Positions 1 through 9,058 are shown, counted from the stretch's first letter. The stretch is DNA of 64,000 bases from Tunicatimonas sp964551335 (GCA_964551335.1 CAZKCO010000029.1:23129-87128); one strand, 5' to 3'. The notes: generated by a model from the sequence alone, not told the origin. Numbers and translations are program-made.

Positions 1-565
1 AGTAGTTCCAATGATCTTGAGTGAAGGTTTGGTATGCATTGGCGTGGTGCTGCTCCCGTACGTACTCATCCCACTGCCGGGCGGCTATCTCAAAACCAGC
101 TTGGGTAGCAGGGCGAACAATATCCGCAATAAAGAATGACCCACCCGGAACTAGTGCCTGATAAAGATCCTGGAATAACCGTTGCTTTCCGGCATCGTCT
201 AGGTGATGAATGAGTAATGATGAAACTACGGCGTGAACCGGAAAAGGAAACTTTCGCCAATCGGTAGCGGCTAAATCAAACTGCTGGGTACAAAAGCGAG
301 TCTGATGCGCTTCTGCCTGATGAGTTGCCTGTTTCAGCATGGTGGGTGAACCATCGTAGCCGTGTAAGGTCGCTTGAGGATACTCTTTTAGCAGGTGAAA
401 GCTTAGTAATCCGGCTCCGCAACCCAGGTCCACTACGTTGGCGGTAGGCGGTAATGGGGCAATCAGTTCGCCAATAACGCGCTGCTGTTCATCACGAAAG
501 GGAACAAAATCGTTGCCGTACTGGATAAAATCTTCAGAGTTTTCTTCGGTCCAGGCACTTTCCAT
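1..565 (-). CDS. Class I SAM-dependent methyltransferase (5' part, runs off the window)
   Basis: The gene reads leftward from an ATG at 565 and is still open at base 1, giving 188 residues with no stop, so its C-terminus lies outside the window. Residues 44-51 read VVDLGCGA, the glycine-rich motif I that binds S-adenosylmethionine, and the acidic residue ending motif II is in HGYDGS about 20 residues later. A PGGSFFIAD segment near residue 148 matches the post-motif III strand of the Rossmann-like methyltransferase fold. The substrate cannot be told; small-molecule methylation is typical of this soluble cytoplasmic type. It lies downstream of the amylase gene on the same strand, separated by 73 bp that contain a long palindrome, so read-through from the amylase is possible but the two need not be an operon. 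Confidence 0.85.
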   Translation of the reverse strand, partial: MESAWTEENSEDFIQYGNDFVPFRDEQQRVIGELIAPLPPTANVVDLGCGAGLLSFHLLKEYPQATLHGYDGSPTMLKQATHQAEAHQTRFCTQQFDLAATDWRKFPFPVHAVVSSLLIHHLDDAGKQRLFQDLYQALVPGGSFFIADIVRPATQAGFEIAARQWDEYVREQHHANAYQTFTQDHWNY

Positions 566-603
566 ATTGTTAGGTTTTACTGTGTAATTTACCCTACTCT
601 CTA

Positions 604-635
604 AAGCGCGTTTGTAACGCGTTATAAACGCGCTT
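604..635. repeat. 32-bp near-perfect palindrome between amylase and methyltransferase
   Basis: AAGCGCGTTT (604-613) is matched by AAACGCGCTT (626-635), and the centre 615-624 is itself the palindrome TAACGCGTTA. Only bases 614 and 625 break full symmetry. It begins 4 bases past the amylase stop. As RNA it would fold into a very stable hairpin, but no U-run follows on the minus strand, so it is either a Rho-independent terminator lacking a U-tract or a DNA-binding site for the methyltransferase gene. Confidence 0.7.
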
Positions 636-638
636 GAG

Positions 639-2534
639 CTATTCCGTTGATTGAATTTGAATAGAAAAAACATAGGAAGTCAGAGGCGGAAGACTTATCG
701 AAATACCAGAGTCCCCTTCACTAATAATCACTTCACTAGTGTTCATTGTAACAGTTGTTTCCGATTGAAAAGTGTCGCGTAGCGTATACGTTTGATCGGT
801 GGAAAAGCCCATCGCTTGAATAGCCGTAGCCGGAATCTTCAGGTTGAACTCCTGCGATTGATTGGCATTGAAGTTAGATACAATGAGTAGCTGCTGATCA
901 GCAGTGAACCGCAGAAAGGCGTATACCATATCATTATAACCTTCAGTAAACCGCCGGTTATGGTCGTGTAAATCGTAAAAATATCCGGAACGAATGGCTT
1001 CTTCTTGCGCCAGATTCAGCAACTTCTGATAAAAATTGCGTAATTCCCGTTGATCTTCGCTGAGTTGACCGCTGTCGTAGGCGCCATTATTCACCCATTT
1101 CTGGTGCGCAGGCACTCCCCAGTAATCGAAAATAGTGGTACGACCATCGTCACCGCTAAAGCCGGATTCGCCTTCGCCCGGCTCGCCCACTTCCTGCCCA
1201 AAGTACACCATCACCGGACCGGTATGCCAGAGGGTACTCACCACCATCGCCGGTTTAGCCCGTTGGGGATCATTTCCAAAGAAGCGAGAGGCGATGCGTT
1301 GCTCATCGTGATTTTCCAGAAAACGCAGCATATGGCGGTTCTTGTCTCGCAAAAACTGCCAGATGTCGGGCAGGTGAGTAACTGAGCCTCGTTCTTCAAT
1401 TACCGCTCGCAGTGTATCGTAGAGTTGTACTTTGTCGTAGAGGTAGTCAAAACGCCCGGTATCAATGTAGTTGCGGTACTGCTCGGGATTATAGATTTCG
1501 GCAATGAATACAATAGCGGGGTGCTGCGCTTTCACTTTAGGAATCACCCACTGCCAGAACTCTACCGGAACCATCTCAGCCATATCGCAGCGGAAGCCAT
1601 CTACATTTTTTCCGGCCCAGTACAACAGAATGTCCAGCATTTTGTGCCAGGTATTCGGTATAGGATCAAAGTGGGGCTGCTGGTCGTTTAGGTAATCTAC
1701 TCCGTAGTTCAGCTTCACCGTTTCAAACCAATCGTTGACGCTGGGTTGGGCGGTAAACTGATCGTTACCGGTAGCCTTAGCCGGAGTCTCCGCAAACTTT
1801 CCATCTTTGGTGGGAAACGTATGATCGCCTAACGACTGATAGTTGGCCGGAACCTGGAAGGACTCACCGACGATGTAGTAGAAATTGTTGTTGGGGGAAA
1901 ATGCCTGCTGAGTATCGTCGGTCGCGCCAAAGTCTTCTACTCCATCGGGTTTGGCATCCGATTGGTAGAAACGGGCAACGTGGTTGGGCACAAAATCAAT
2001 AATTACCTTTAAATCCTGATTTTGAGTGCGCTGTACCAGCGCTTCGAACTCAGCCATACGATTATTTACATCTTCCGCCAGATCGGGATTTACGTCGTAG
2101 TAATCCTTAATAGCGTAGGGTGAACCGGCCCGGCCTTTCACTACATCGGCATCGTCCAGCGGGATACCCGCCTCGCGGTAGTCGTTGAGCACCGCGTGTT
2201 CAATCACTCCGGTGTACCATACGTGGGTAGCACCTAGTTCCTTTAGGCTGCCAAGCGCGGCTTCGTTGATATCGTTAAACTTACCCAGACCGTTCTCTTC
2301 GGAGGTGCCCCAAACAATATTGTTAGATTCAGTATTGCCGAACAGTCGGGTGAAGATTTGGTAGACTACCATTTTCTGATCTTCATTAATGGGTTCCTCA
2401 ATAAGTAGGTTGGGGTCCTGAGCGGCGATGGTTTGCAGTTGTTCGGTATTCAAAGTGGTTTCGGTAACAGTAGACGATGATGTACAGTAGCTTAACAAAA
2501 GTAACAGGGCTAGAACAAGTATCGGCTGGTTCAT
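639..2534 (-). CDS. GH13 alpha-amylase-family lipoprotein
   Basis: The 631-residue protein is predicted to hydrolyse alpha-glucans at the cell surface. The first 17 residues form a short signal with the lipobox LLSYC, so Cys17 would be lipidated and the enzyme anchored in a membrane. The GH13 (beta/alpha)8 barrel motifs are complete: region I DFVPNH at 180-185, nucleophile Asp317 in GFRCDMAEM, acid/base Glu346 in FIAEIYNPE, and the transition-state stabiliser Asp410 in ENHDEQR. The last ~110 residues form the usual beta-sandwich domain C, rich in beta strands. No SusC/SusD pair is adjacent, so it is not in a classic starch-utilisation locus. Whether the substrate is starch, maltodextrin or another alpha-glucan cannot be read from sequence. 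The ATG at 2534 is the natural start because the signal peptide begins there. Confidence 0.93.
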   Translation of the reverse strand: MNQPILVLALLLLLSYCTSSSTVTETTLNTEQLQTIAAQDPNLLIEEPINEDQKMVVYQIFTRLFGNTESNNIVWGTSEENGLGKFNDINEAALGSLKELGATHVWYTGVIEHAVLNDYREAGIPLDDADVVKGRAGSPYAIKDYYDVNPDLAEDVNNRMAEFEALVQRTQNQDLKVIIDFVPNHVARFYQSDAKPDGVEDFGATDDTQQAFSPNNNFYYIVGESFQVPANYQSLGDHTFPTKDGKFAETPAKATGNDQFTAQPSVNDWFETVKLNYGVDYLNDQQPHFDPIPNTWHKMLDILLYWAGKNVDGFRCDMAEMVPVEFWQWVIPKVKAQHPAIVFIAEIYNPEQYRNYIDTGRFDYLYDKVQLYDTLRAVIEERGSVTHLPDIWQFLRDKNRHMLRFLENHDEQRIASRFFGNDPQRAKPAMVVSTLWHTGPVMVYFGQEVGEPGEGESGFSGDDGRTTIFDYWGVPAHQKWVNNGAYDSGQLSEDQRELRNFYQKLLNLAQEEAIRSGYFYDLHDHNRRFTEGYNDMVYAFLRFTADQQLLIVSNFNANQSQEFNLKIPATAIQAMGFSTDQTYTLRDTFQSETTVTMNTSEVIISEGDSGISISLPPLTSYVFSIQIQSTE

Positions 2535-2550
2535 GTTGGTAATTTTATCG

Positions 2551-2558
2551 CAAATTTA
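2551..2558 (-). promoter_or_regulatory. Bacteroidota-type -7 box for the amylase gene
   Basis: Read on the minus strand these bases are TAAATTTG, fitting the Bacteroidota sigma-ABfr -7 consensus TAnnTTTG. The box lies 17 bp upstream of the amylase ATG, which would give a very short leader. No convincing -33 TTG element is visible, so this is a candidate only. Confidence 0.4.
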
Positions 2559-2655
2559 TCAGAATAACGCTAATCATAATAAAAGTGGCTCTTCGCTGTT
2601 AAGTATAGGAAAAGCTTAGTATTTTTCTGAGAACCATACACCAAACCTACCCGTC

Positions 2656-3468
2656 ATGCGCGGACTATCAACCATCACCTTTGTTTTGCTTGGCAGCCTT
2701 ATTTCAGTATCCACCGTTTACGCTCAGGACTGGAGCTTTGCCATCGGGCCGGGCGTTACTCAATATTTTGGTGATGTAAACGAGCGGCAGTTGGGCGGAA
2801 ATCGCTTTGCCTTGAATGCCGAAGCTTGGTACCGCCTTACCGACAATATTCAAATAAAATCCGGTCTCAGTTTTTATCAACTTTCGGCGCAGGATACCGA
2901 TACGGCTCGTCTGCGAGACTTCCAGGCCAATAACTTTGAGTTTTATTCTAGCGCCATGTATTCCTTTAAACAGGGGTTCTTTACGCCTTTTGCCTACGTG
3001 GGAATTGGGGCTACCACTTCTAATCCGCAGGGTGATACCCGCTTAGGCTACTTTAATCTGAAAGAAGTAGAACCCGAAGCCGATCCGGTACCCGGGCTAG
3101 TGGGTATTATTCCGTTCGGAGTAGGATTAGATTACGAAATTACGCCGATGCTTTCTGTGGTATTTGATTTGGCATTGCGCTACGCTTTTAGCGACCGACT
3201 GGACGCTATGAGTCGGGAAATTATTGTAGTAGACGATTTAAGTCCATTGGCCATCGATTATTACTCTGCTCTTTCGGATGAGATGGACCGGGCGGTGCAG
3301 GAAGATCAAACCCTGCGGGGTGGTAACTCGGCCAATGATGATCTCTACGGTATGTTTACCGTGAAACTTAGGTTCACCCCAACTGCTTCACTCTTTGGCT
3401 GCGTTGAGCCTTATAAGTATTCTCGCCCCGACCGTCGCCGTAAACCAAGGAATTATAAACCACTTTAA
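2656..3468 (+). CDS. Outer-membrane beta-barrel protein, unknown role
   Basis: A 270-residue exported protein. A signal peptide ends near residue 23 (VYAQD). The mature chain shows repeated alternating aromatic and polar strands, beginning with WSFAIGPGVTQYFGDV, a pattern typical of the Bacteroidota outer-membrane beta-barrel domain (OmpA/OmpW-like 8-stranded barrels). The Arg/Lys-rich tail (RRRKPRN) is unusual because barrels normally end with an aromatic residue; this may be a periplasmic extension. No catalytic motif is visible and no partner gene is adjacent; it is divergent from the amylase gene (121 bp between starts). Its last codons overlap by four bases, tail to tail, with the sensor gene that follows. 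Confidence 0.75.
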   Translation: MRGLSTITFVLLGSLISVSTVYAQDWSFAIGPGVTQYFGDVNERQLGGNRFALNAEAWYRLTDNIQIKSGLSFYQLSAQDTDTARLRDFQANNFEFYSSAMYSFKQGFFTPFAYVGIGATTSNPQGDTRLGYFNLKEVEPEADPVPGLVGIIPFGVGLDYEITPMLSVVFDLALRYAFSDRLDAMSREIIVVDDLSPLAIDYYSALSDEMDRAVQEDQTLRGGNSANDDLYGMFTVKLRFTPTASLFGCVEPYKYSRPDRRRKPRNYKPL

Positions 3469-5444
3469 GCCTTACTCGATTCTTTTAGGGCAGCTTCCAG
3501 TTCCTTAATCTTTTCCAGATAGCCCTTCTCTTTGCGGTGCATCTCTTCCTGCGTAGCCGACAATTCTTCCATATTCTGACGCATTTCTTCTTCCTGGGCT
3601 TGCAGTGTCTCTGCCTGCTGTTGCGATTCTAATAGAAGTTGGTGGGTTTGCGAATTAATTCGTGCACTTCGAAGAGCCGATGCAATAGACTCCGCTACTT
3701 TTTCTACAAAAGCAACCTGATGATCGCCCAAAACAGAAAATGAAGCAAGTTCAAGAATACCTTCTACTTGATCATCAATCAGCAGCGGTACTACCAGGAT
3801 CGTTGTCGGAACTGCACCTCCCAACCCTGAACGGATATCGGCGTAGTTGTGGGGTATTTCAGTTAGGTGGATACTTTCTTTTTCTAAGTAGGCTTGTCCA
3901 ATAATTCCGTCTCCGGCCGGAATCTTCAGATCAATATGCTTCTGCCTTTCGTACGCATAGCAGGCTTTCATTGAAAGGAATGTGTCTCTACCTTCTCCTT
4001 CAACGATAAACAGTGCCCCCTGATTGATTTCTAAGTAATTCACTAATTGCTTTAATATATTATTGCTTAGTTCCTCAATATCCTGAGCACTTCGTAGCGT
4101 ATCCGCCATCAGGGCTAAGCCCTGGGTTGACCAGTTCCTGGACTGAGTTTCCTGATGGTTGCGCTGCAGTTGATCTCGCATCTTTAGCAACTCATGCCCC
4201 AATTTGTCTTCTTCGCTAAGGGCCTGATATTCCTGTTTCAACTTTCCTTGGCCAATAGCTGTGGCAAAATCGGCCGTGCGCTGTAGCCCTTTCACTACTT
4301 TAGCCAACGAAACGATCATTTCGCCTAGTTCATCCTTTCGGGCCGTAATTCGCTCATCAACTGTAAGATTACCTTGGGATAGATTATTCAGGTTAGCTTG
4401 TATTTGTTTGATGGGGCGCGTGAAGCGTTGGGCGATAAAGTAGGCAGCAGTAGCGATAATTATACTGATAAAGATGGTGATAGCGAAGATGATATTACGT
4501 AGGAGGGTTATCGGTCGAAGAACCTCCTCCTCATCCATTTCACTCAGAATAGCGAATGTTATGTTTCCAATCCGCATGGCCGAGTAAGAACTTAACACGG
4601 GAATACCACGGTAGTCGTCAATGATTTGCGTGCCCGATTTACCGCGAAGTGCCTCCTTAACCCCCTCTGTTTCTACTTTTAATTTCAGTACGGTAGACTC
4701 CTCAGAAAAACGAGAATCCGAACGCATAAGGTAATCTTGTCCCACTAAATAGGTTTCGCCCGATTCTCCCAAACCCGTTCGCTCCTGCGTAATAGCATCT
4801 ATTTCATCGAGTGGAATCTGTCCGATCAGTACTCCAATAGTCTTACCTTCGGAAGTATGCACCGGTGACGATACAAAAGCGGCCGGATCTCCATTACTAG
4901 GGGCGTAATGATCAAAATCAACAATGGTGGTAGACTTTCTACCCTGTTCGTAAGCAGTGGCAATATTTTGATCGCTATAGGGGCCATCTACCAGATTAGT
5001 GGCAAAATCCGGCTCGTGCACCACGGTATAGATAATATCTCCTTGTGGATTTACTAAAAATAAGTCGTAAAGCCCGTAGGTTTCTTTGATTTTTGCTAGG
5101 TAAGGGTGGTAAACCTGGTTAACCGAGTCGTATACATCAGACGAAACGCCCGCTGAATAGACGCTATCGTAGGCTTGCATAGAAGTAGTAATGACCGGCA
5201 ACGAGGCCATAATATCTACGGTAGCAATTTGATCGTTAAAAAAATCAGAAAGTTGAACCCGCTTGATCTCTCGAATAGACGTAAGTTGATCGAAGGTTCG
5301 ATCCAGAATAGCTGATTTTGCGAAGAAGTAAACAACAAAGCTTAGCAGTAATAAAGTAACCAGACTGAGCGATGTAAACCGAATTATTAGTTGGTTAGCA
5401 ATGCCATTTTTAACGATCATCTTAACAATACACTTAGTATTCAT
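3465..5444 (-). CDS. Membrane Cache-HAMP-GAF sensor with a C-terminal coiled coil and no output domain
   Basis: From the ATG at 5444 the protein has 659 residues; a GTG 33 bases further upstream would add 11 residues without improving the signal anchor. A first transmembrane helix lies near residues 22-44, followed by an extracytoplasmic ligand-binding region of about 260 residues resembling dCache, a second helix near residues 315-340, then a HAMP linker (TRPIKQIQANLNNLSQGNL). A GAF domain follows at roughly residues 445-590. The last ~65 residues are a heptad-rich coiled coil with the repeated word EEMRQNMEELSATQEEM, found in many Cytophagales sensor proteins. No histidine kinase, GGDEF, cyclase or methyl-accepting signalling tip is present, so it probably signals through a partner. 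It was not possible to say which ligand is sensed. Confidence 0.85.
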   Translation of the reverse strand: MNTKCIVKMIVKNGIANQLIIRFTSLSLVTLLLLSFVVYFFAKSAILDRTFDQLTSIREIKRVQLSDFFNDQIATVDIMASLPVITTSMQAYDSVYSAGVSSDVYDSVNQVYHPYLAKIKETYGLYDLFLVNPQGDIIYTVVHEPDFATNLVDGPYSDQNIATAYEQGRKSTTIVDFDHYAPSNGDPAAFVSSPVHTSEGKTIGVLIGQIPLDEIDAITQERTGLGESGETYLVGQDYLMRSDSRFSEESTVLKLKVETEGVKEALRGKSGTQIIDDYRGIPVLSSYSAMRIGNITFAILSEMDEEEVLRPITLLRNIIFAITIFISIIIATAAYFIAQRFTRPIKQIQANLNNLSQGNLTVDERITARKDELGEMIVSLAKVVKGLQRTADFATAIGQGKLKQEYQALSEEDKLGHELLKMRDQLQRNHQETQSRNWSTQGLALMADTLRSAQDIEELSNNILKQLVNYLEINQGALFIVEGEGRDTFLSMKACYAYERQKHIDLKIPAGDGIIGQAYLEKESIHLTEIPHNYADIRSGLGGAVPTTILVVPLLIDDQVEGILELASFSVLGDHQVAFVEKVAESIASALRSARINSQTHQLLLESQQQAETLQAQEEEMRQNMEELSATQEEMHRKEKGYLEKIKELEAALKESSKA

Positions 5445-5552
5445 AATTACACTTTGCAAAGAAAGGTAAAGAGCCACCCATTTTTCTGAGTATTCTAGGC
5501 TTTGGTATTACCAATGTATTATTTAACAAAAAAATGTTTCTGCGACAGTTGA

Positions 5553-6029
5553 TTAGCGATGAGCCGGTTTAGACCACTTGATTTTGATTACGCTAATCTT
5601 ATTGGTTTCCAGTTTTACATTGGGCAAAATGTGGAAACCGTGTTTACGGTAAAAATTGATCGGAGAGTAGTAGGGTTGGCCGTTGGCTTTTTGGTAGTTA
5701 TTAGAGTTTGCTATCCAACCGTTTAGTTCGCTGTGCTGCTGTTTGGCTAATTCTATCATACGGCTACCCAGCTTTTTGCTCTGAGCCTGCGCGTCCAGAA
5801 TAATAATAAACCAGCGCACTCCGTCCCGGATAAAATCAAAGTACCATCCTTGAATATGATCTCGTTCGTCCAGCAACAGTAGGTGGTTTTGATCTTCTAA
5901 CTGAGCCAGGTAATCTTCCAGTCCCTGAAGGTTCTCATAATTGAGGTTTTGAGGATACTCACTATTCCACAAAATTAGAAGCTCCTTCTTTTGAGCTTCC
6001 GTTAAACTGTTGGTTCTGACAAATCTCAT
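5553..6029 (-). CDS. GNAT-family N-acetyltransferase
   Basis: The 158-residue cytoplasmic protein is about the usual length of a single GNAT domain. The acetyl-CoA-binding motif A is recognisable as AQSKKLGSRMIELAK near residues 80-95, a degenerate form of the Q/RxxGxG/A loop, and motif B is INFYRKHGF near residues 129-137. The acceptor, which could be an amine, a ribosomal protein or an antibiotic, cannot be predicted. It lies 24 bp downstream of the polysaccharide lyase gene on the same strand and could be co-transcribed, but no functional tie is evident. Confidence 0.8.
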   Translation of the reverse strand: MRFVRTNSLTEAQKKELLILWNSEYPQNLNYENLQGLEDYLAQLEDQNHLLLLDERDHIQGWYFDFIRDGVRWFIIILDAQAQSKKLGSRMIELAKQQHSELNGWIANSNNYQKANGQPYYSPINFYRKHGFHILPNVKLETNKISVIKIKWSKPAHR

Positions 6030-6053
6030 CCATGCATGACGAACTACTGAACT

Positions 6054-8210
6054 TTATAAGTCAATCACCACACTCTTTCCGGCGTAAACGCCCTGGGGTA
6101 AGTCTACGATGAGCGTGGTAGTGTTTTGATCGGGCTTGGGATAGGCTACAAAGTTATTTCCTTGGGCTTCATAAATACCCGAAACATTAAGCAATGCTTT
6201 GCTTAGTTTGCGGGATGGGTCGGCTACGGTTAGTTGAGTTATACGGTTTTCCTGCATCTTTAGCATCACCATTCCCTGGCTTTCCAGGCTTACTTTCAGA
6301 TCAGGGGTTATGGCAACTTCCCCGGCTTGATAAAAAGCGGCCTGGCAAATATCCAGTTTGTTACTTTTTACCGCCTGTAGTTCGCCGGTGTTGGCGAGGA
6401 TTTCAATTTGCCGATTACTATCGCTGCTTTGTTCTAGTTCAGCTACCGCCACATCCGGTACTACTATGTAGGCGTAAGCTGCATTTTCCGGCTCGTTGCC
6501 GTGATCAAGCCACAACGTAAACACTTCTTTGCTGACGATCTCTTCCGAGATATTCTTCTGATCGGTAATGTCCGACCACCGCCCTTGCTCGGTTTGATTG
6601 GATAAGTGAACGTTGGTACGCTCGGGAAAAATATAGCCAACCCTATCTTGATGCACCCATTTTACATCATCTAACAATCGATCTCCCGGAGGAAGTTGAT
6701 GCACTTCGTCCGCTTGCATCACGGTAACATCGCTTCTTAATAGTACCTGATTGAGCGTGGTAGCTACCGGTAAGTCGGGGTCGGAATTGATTTCGGTACC
6801 CAGGCAAACGTATTCTTCCTCAAAAAAGAACCAGGACTTTTTGGCCTCCAGCATATCGTGGGCACTTTTAAAATCGAAGGCTACGGCTCCGTATAAACCA
6901 TCGGTAACGGCTCCCACAAAATCCCGCAAGCCCTCCTTGCGTATATCTTCCGGGCCGTAGAGTTCGGGCTTTTGCATAATGGTGGTACCGGATATTTTCT
7001 GCCAGTCGTACACCGGCCAAATGTCGTGGTATTCATCTCCCTCAAGCATCAGGTAATTCGTACCGTCGGCCCGATGGTGGGTGGTTTTACCGGGTCCATT
7101 GTAGGGCACTTCCATGTTCTGGTTGCGGGTAGAGTACATTCTTACCGTAGTGTAGAAGTTGGGCCGTTGAAACACAAAGTGCTCGGTTTGCCAGAAGAAT
7201 TTACTGAACGATCGGGATGGTTTTATCTCTCCTTTCCGCAATTTCATAATCTCTTCCAACTCATCTTTCCGGTAATCGGTGCTAAGCAGCAGGCGCTCTA
7301 TCTCTACGGTACCCGCCGGTTTAAAATCATACTGATTAGCGATACTGCGGTTCTTCACGCTCACGTCGGTATAGATGCCGTAGACCATCTGCTTGTAAAT
7401 GCCATCCAGATAGTAATCTACCAGGTGATTGATCTTCTCCTGCGAAAAAGCGTATTTGGTACCCGCCACATAATACGACCATTCGCCGAAGGCATTGGCG
7501 TATTTACCGTAGCCGTAAGAAGTAGTGTTATTCACCCGGTCTACTCGGTGGTGAAAGCTATAATCGTGTTGCATGCCCCGGCTGCCGGTAGAAAACTTTA
7601 CTTCCCCCTCAATGAGCCGGATGATTTCGTCAAACTTTTCTTTCTCCCCGAGAAATAGTAGGTTTTTGGCCAGAATACCGGCAATCACAATCCGGTCGCC
7701 GCTGGGGCGGGCTCCGGAAGCATTCATATGGGCGCGACCGATGATCGGTTGGGCTTTATCTACCAAATCCGGCGGTAATTCATCGCCAATGAGTAGCATC
7801 AGGTTTACCAGGTTGGTAGGAGTGGATATTTGATTATTATGCCAGTTATCCCCAAAGAAATCATTATCCACCCAGTACTTCAGTCCTCGGGTGATGCTTT
7901 CTTTCAGTGCTTGATCCTGATAATAATCGGATGACTGGCTTTGGTAGGCTTGGGCCAGATACACCAGATTAGCAGTATGCCGCCGTTGGGGAAAACCGGC
8001 CGTTCGGCTCAGGTCTTCGTAGTTAATGCCCGCAAAGCTTCCGTCTTCGTTCATGGCCTGAACAATTTCTTCTACCCGGGCATTATCAATCTCGGTTTTC
8101 AGTAGTTCGTCAACCACCCGGTTTTTAATGATGGTGAAATCATCGGGTTCTTGGGCGTAAGTGGAGTGTAGCGAAAAACAAAGGAGCAAAAGCAATAAGC
8201 GAGCGATCAT
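6054..8210 (-). CDS. Secreted polysaccharide lyase family 8 (hyaluronate/chondroitin AC/xanthan lyase type)
   Basis: The 718-residue enzyme should cleave an acidic polysaccharide by beta-elimination and release unsaturated uronyl ends. A signal peptide ends at YAQ (residues 18-20). The N-terminal (alpha/alpha)-toroid carries the family 8 landmarks: NWHNNQI at 122-128, HDYSFHHR at 215-222 (catalytic His candidate 220 or 221) and TSYGYG at 230-235 (catalytic Tyr candidate 232 or 234). The following beta-sandwich domains contain the typical NGPGKTTHHRADGTNYL segment near residue 370. Length and order match PL8 enzymes such as chondroitin AC lyase. The exact substrate needs biochemical testing. 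A KduD-like dehydrogenase about 4.5 kb away could process the resulting uronate, but the two are not in one operon. Confidence 0.9.
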   Translation of the reverse strand: MIARLLLLLLCFSLHSTYAQEPDDFTIIKNRVVDELLKTEIDNARVEEIVQAMNEDGSFAGINYEDLSRTAGFPQRRHTANLVYLAQAYQSQSSDYYQDQALKESITRGLKYWVDNDFFGDNWHNNQISTPTNLVNLMLLIGDELPPDLVDKAQPIIGRAHMNASGARPSGDRIVIAGILAKNLLFLGEKEKFDEIIRLIEGEVKFSTGSRGMQHDYSFHHRVDRVNNTTSYGYGKYANAFGEWSYYVAGTKYAFSQEKINHLVDYYLDGIYKQMVYGIYTDVSVKNRSIANQYDFKPAGTVEIERLLLSTDYRKDELEEIMKLRKGEIKPSRSFSKFFWQTEHFVFQRPNFYTTVRMYSTRNQNMEVPYNGPGKTTHHRADGTNYLMLEGDEYHDIWPVYDWQKISGTTIMQKPELYGPEDIRKEGLRDFVGAVTDGLYGAVAFDFKSAHDMLEAKKSWFFFEEEYVCLGTEINSDPDLPVATTLNQVLLRSDVTVMQADEVHQLPPGDRLLDDVKWVHQDRVGYIFPERTNVHLSNQTEQGRWSDITDQKNISEEIVSKEVFTLWLDHGNEPENAAYAYIVVPDVAVAELEQSSDSNRQIEILANTGELQAVKSNKLDICQAAFYQAGEVAITPDLKVSLESQGMVMLKMQENRITQLTVADPSRKLSKALLNVSGIYEAQGNNFVAYPKPDQNTTTLIVDLPQGVYAGKSVVIDL

Positions 8211-8445
8211 TAGTAGGTTGTTATACGGTGACTATCAATAGGACTTTACCCAACCGGTGGGTCCGTCACAATATAACAAAAATGATGGTTGGTGGGAAAG
8301 AGGAAATCAGGTAACGACCAGCGCGAGCCGCTGGCCGGCCTTGTTTGCTGTTTTCTTTCGAGTAGCGATTTTCGTGCTTGGCGAAACTAACGATCTGGCT
8401 AAATCATGCTAGGCTAGTGGCTGCGCTTTGTGTGTGCCAGTACTC
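8211..8445. other. Intergenic stretch upstream of the lyase and downstream of the PIN gene
   Basis: No open reading frame is convincing. A GC-rich hairpin, CCAGCG (8318-8323) with CGCTGG (8329-8334), is present without a U-run on either strand, so it is a weak terminator candidate. The remainder shows no recognisable element. Confidence 0.4.
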
Positions 8446-8817
8446 TTACATTTCATACATTATTACTTCTAACTCGTCAATCGTTCGGAATTGCTTGTCA
8501 GCGGTCAATAGTGGTAATTTAAAATAAAAGGCAGTGGCTGCTACAATTGCGTCAGGAAGTTTTAATTTTGACTTTTTCCTAAATTCAATCGTCAAATCTT
8601 TTATTTCAGGAGTTATATCTATTATGGTGCAATTTTTCAATAGCCCCTTTATTATCTCTTCTGAATCGGCAGATATTTTGGGAAAAGCTTGAAGCTCGAG
8701 TTCAGTTATAAAAGAAATAACAAGGTCTTTATCAGAAATCATTGCAATGACTTCTGGATCTCCCTTGAGAAAATACAGTAATATGTTGGTATCTACGAAA
8801 AGTTTACTCCCACTCAT
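8446..8817 (-). CDS. PIN-domain ribonuclease toxin (VapC-like)
   Basis: A 123-residue PIN domain, the size of a VapC toxin. The acidic residues that bind magnesium are in place: FVDTNILLYFL near residue 9, a Glu in TELELQAF near residue 40, LPDAIVAATA near residue 93 and TADKQFRTI near residue 110. Such proteins cleave RNA (often tRNA or rRNA) unless held by a cognate antitoxin. Its ATG lies inside the end of the small upstream gene (14-base overlap), so the two are translationally coupled as expected for a toxin-antitoxin pair. AT-rich composition differs from the neighbouring lyase gene, which suggests acquisition by transfer. Confidence 0.9.
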   Translation of the reverse strand: MSGSKLFVDTNILLYFLKGDPEVIAMISDKDLVISFITELELQAFPKISADSEEIIKGLLKNCTIIDITPEIKDLTIEFRKKSKLKLPDAIVAATAFYFKLPLLTADKQFRTIDELEVIMYEM

Positions 8818-8971
8818 CCCTCATCTGCTTTTGGTATTCTAAAGGATCCACATCCATTTGCAGTTTTCCCGCATATTGCATGATGTCCTGTTTAGGAGTT
8901 TTTGTAACAACTTCATTAATTCGCTTTTTTATCTCCTCCTTAGGAGTCCCTTTTTTAATTACTGTTACCAT
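8804..8971 (-). CDS. Antitoxin partner of the PIN toxin
   Basis: A 55-residue product starting at the ATG at 8971 and ending with TAA at 8804-8806, overlapping the toxin start by 14 bases. The N-terminal half is basic (IKKGTPKEEIKKRI) and the C-terminal half ends in QMDVDPLEYQKQMRDEWE, a pattern seen in small antitoxins paired with Bacteroidota PIN toxins, where the acidic/aromatic tail wraps the toxin. The gene order antitoxin then toxin and the overlap support this. It was too short to be noticed by length alone. It probably represses its own promoter, but no operator was identified. Confidence 0.82.
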   Translation of the reverse strand: MVTVIKKGTPKEEIKKRINEVVTKTPKQDIMQYAGKLQMDVDPLEYQKQMRDEWE

Positions 8972-9058
8972 CTTTTTATCATTTTATCAAGATAACAACC
9001 TTTCATACTTTATCGTCTAGCCAAACCTATTTTAATTGTATTGGCACCCAACATCTGT

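Noticed and set aside
639..3468. Starch utilisation (Sus) locus
   Set aside because: No SusC/SusD pair is beside the amylase; the barrel protein downstream is too small to be SusC.
5445..5477. GTG start of the sensor gene
   Set aside because: It adds 11 codons before a natural ATG with no gain in signal or homology.
6972..7658. 228-codon open frame on the plus strand inside the lyase gene
   Set aside because: Antisense to a well-supported PL8 gene, has no domain and no start signal.
8318..8334. Rho-independent terminator behind the PIN gene
   Set aside because: A short stem with no T-run on either strand.
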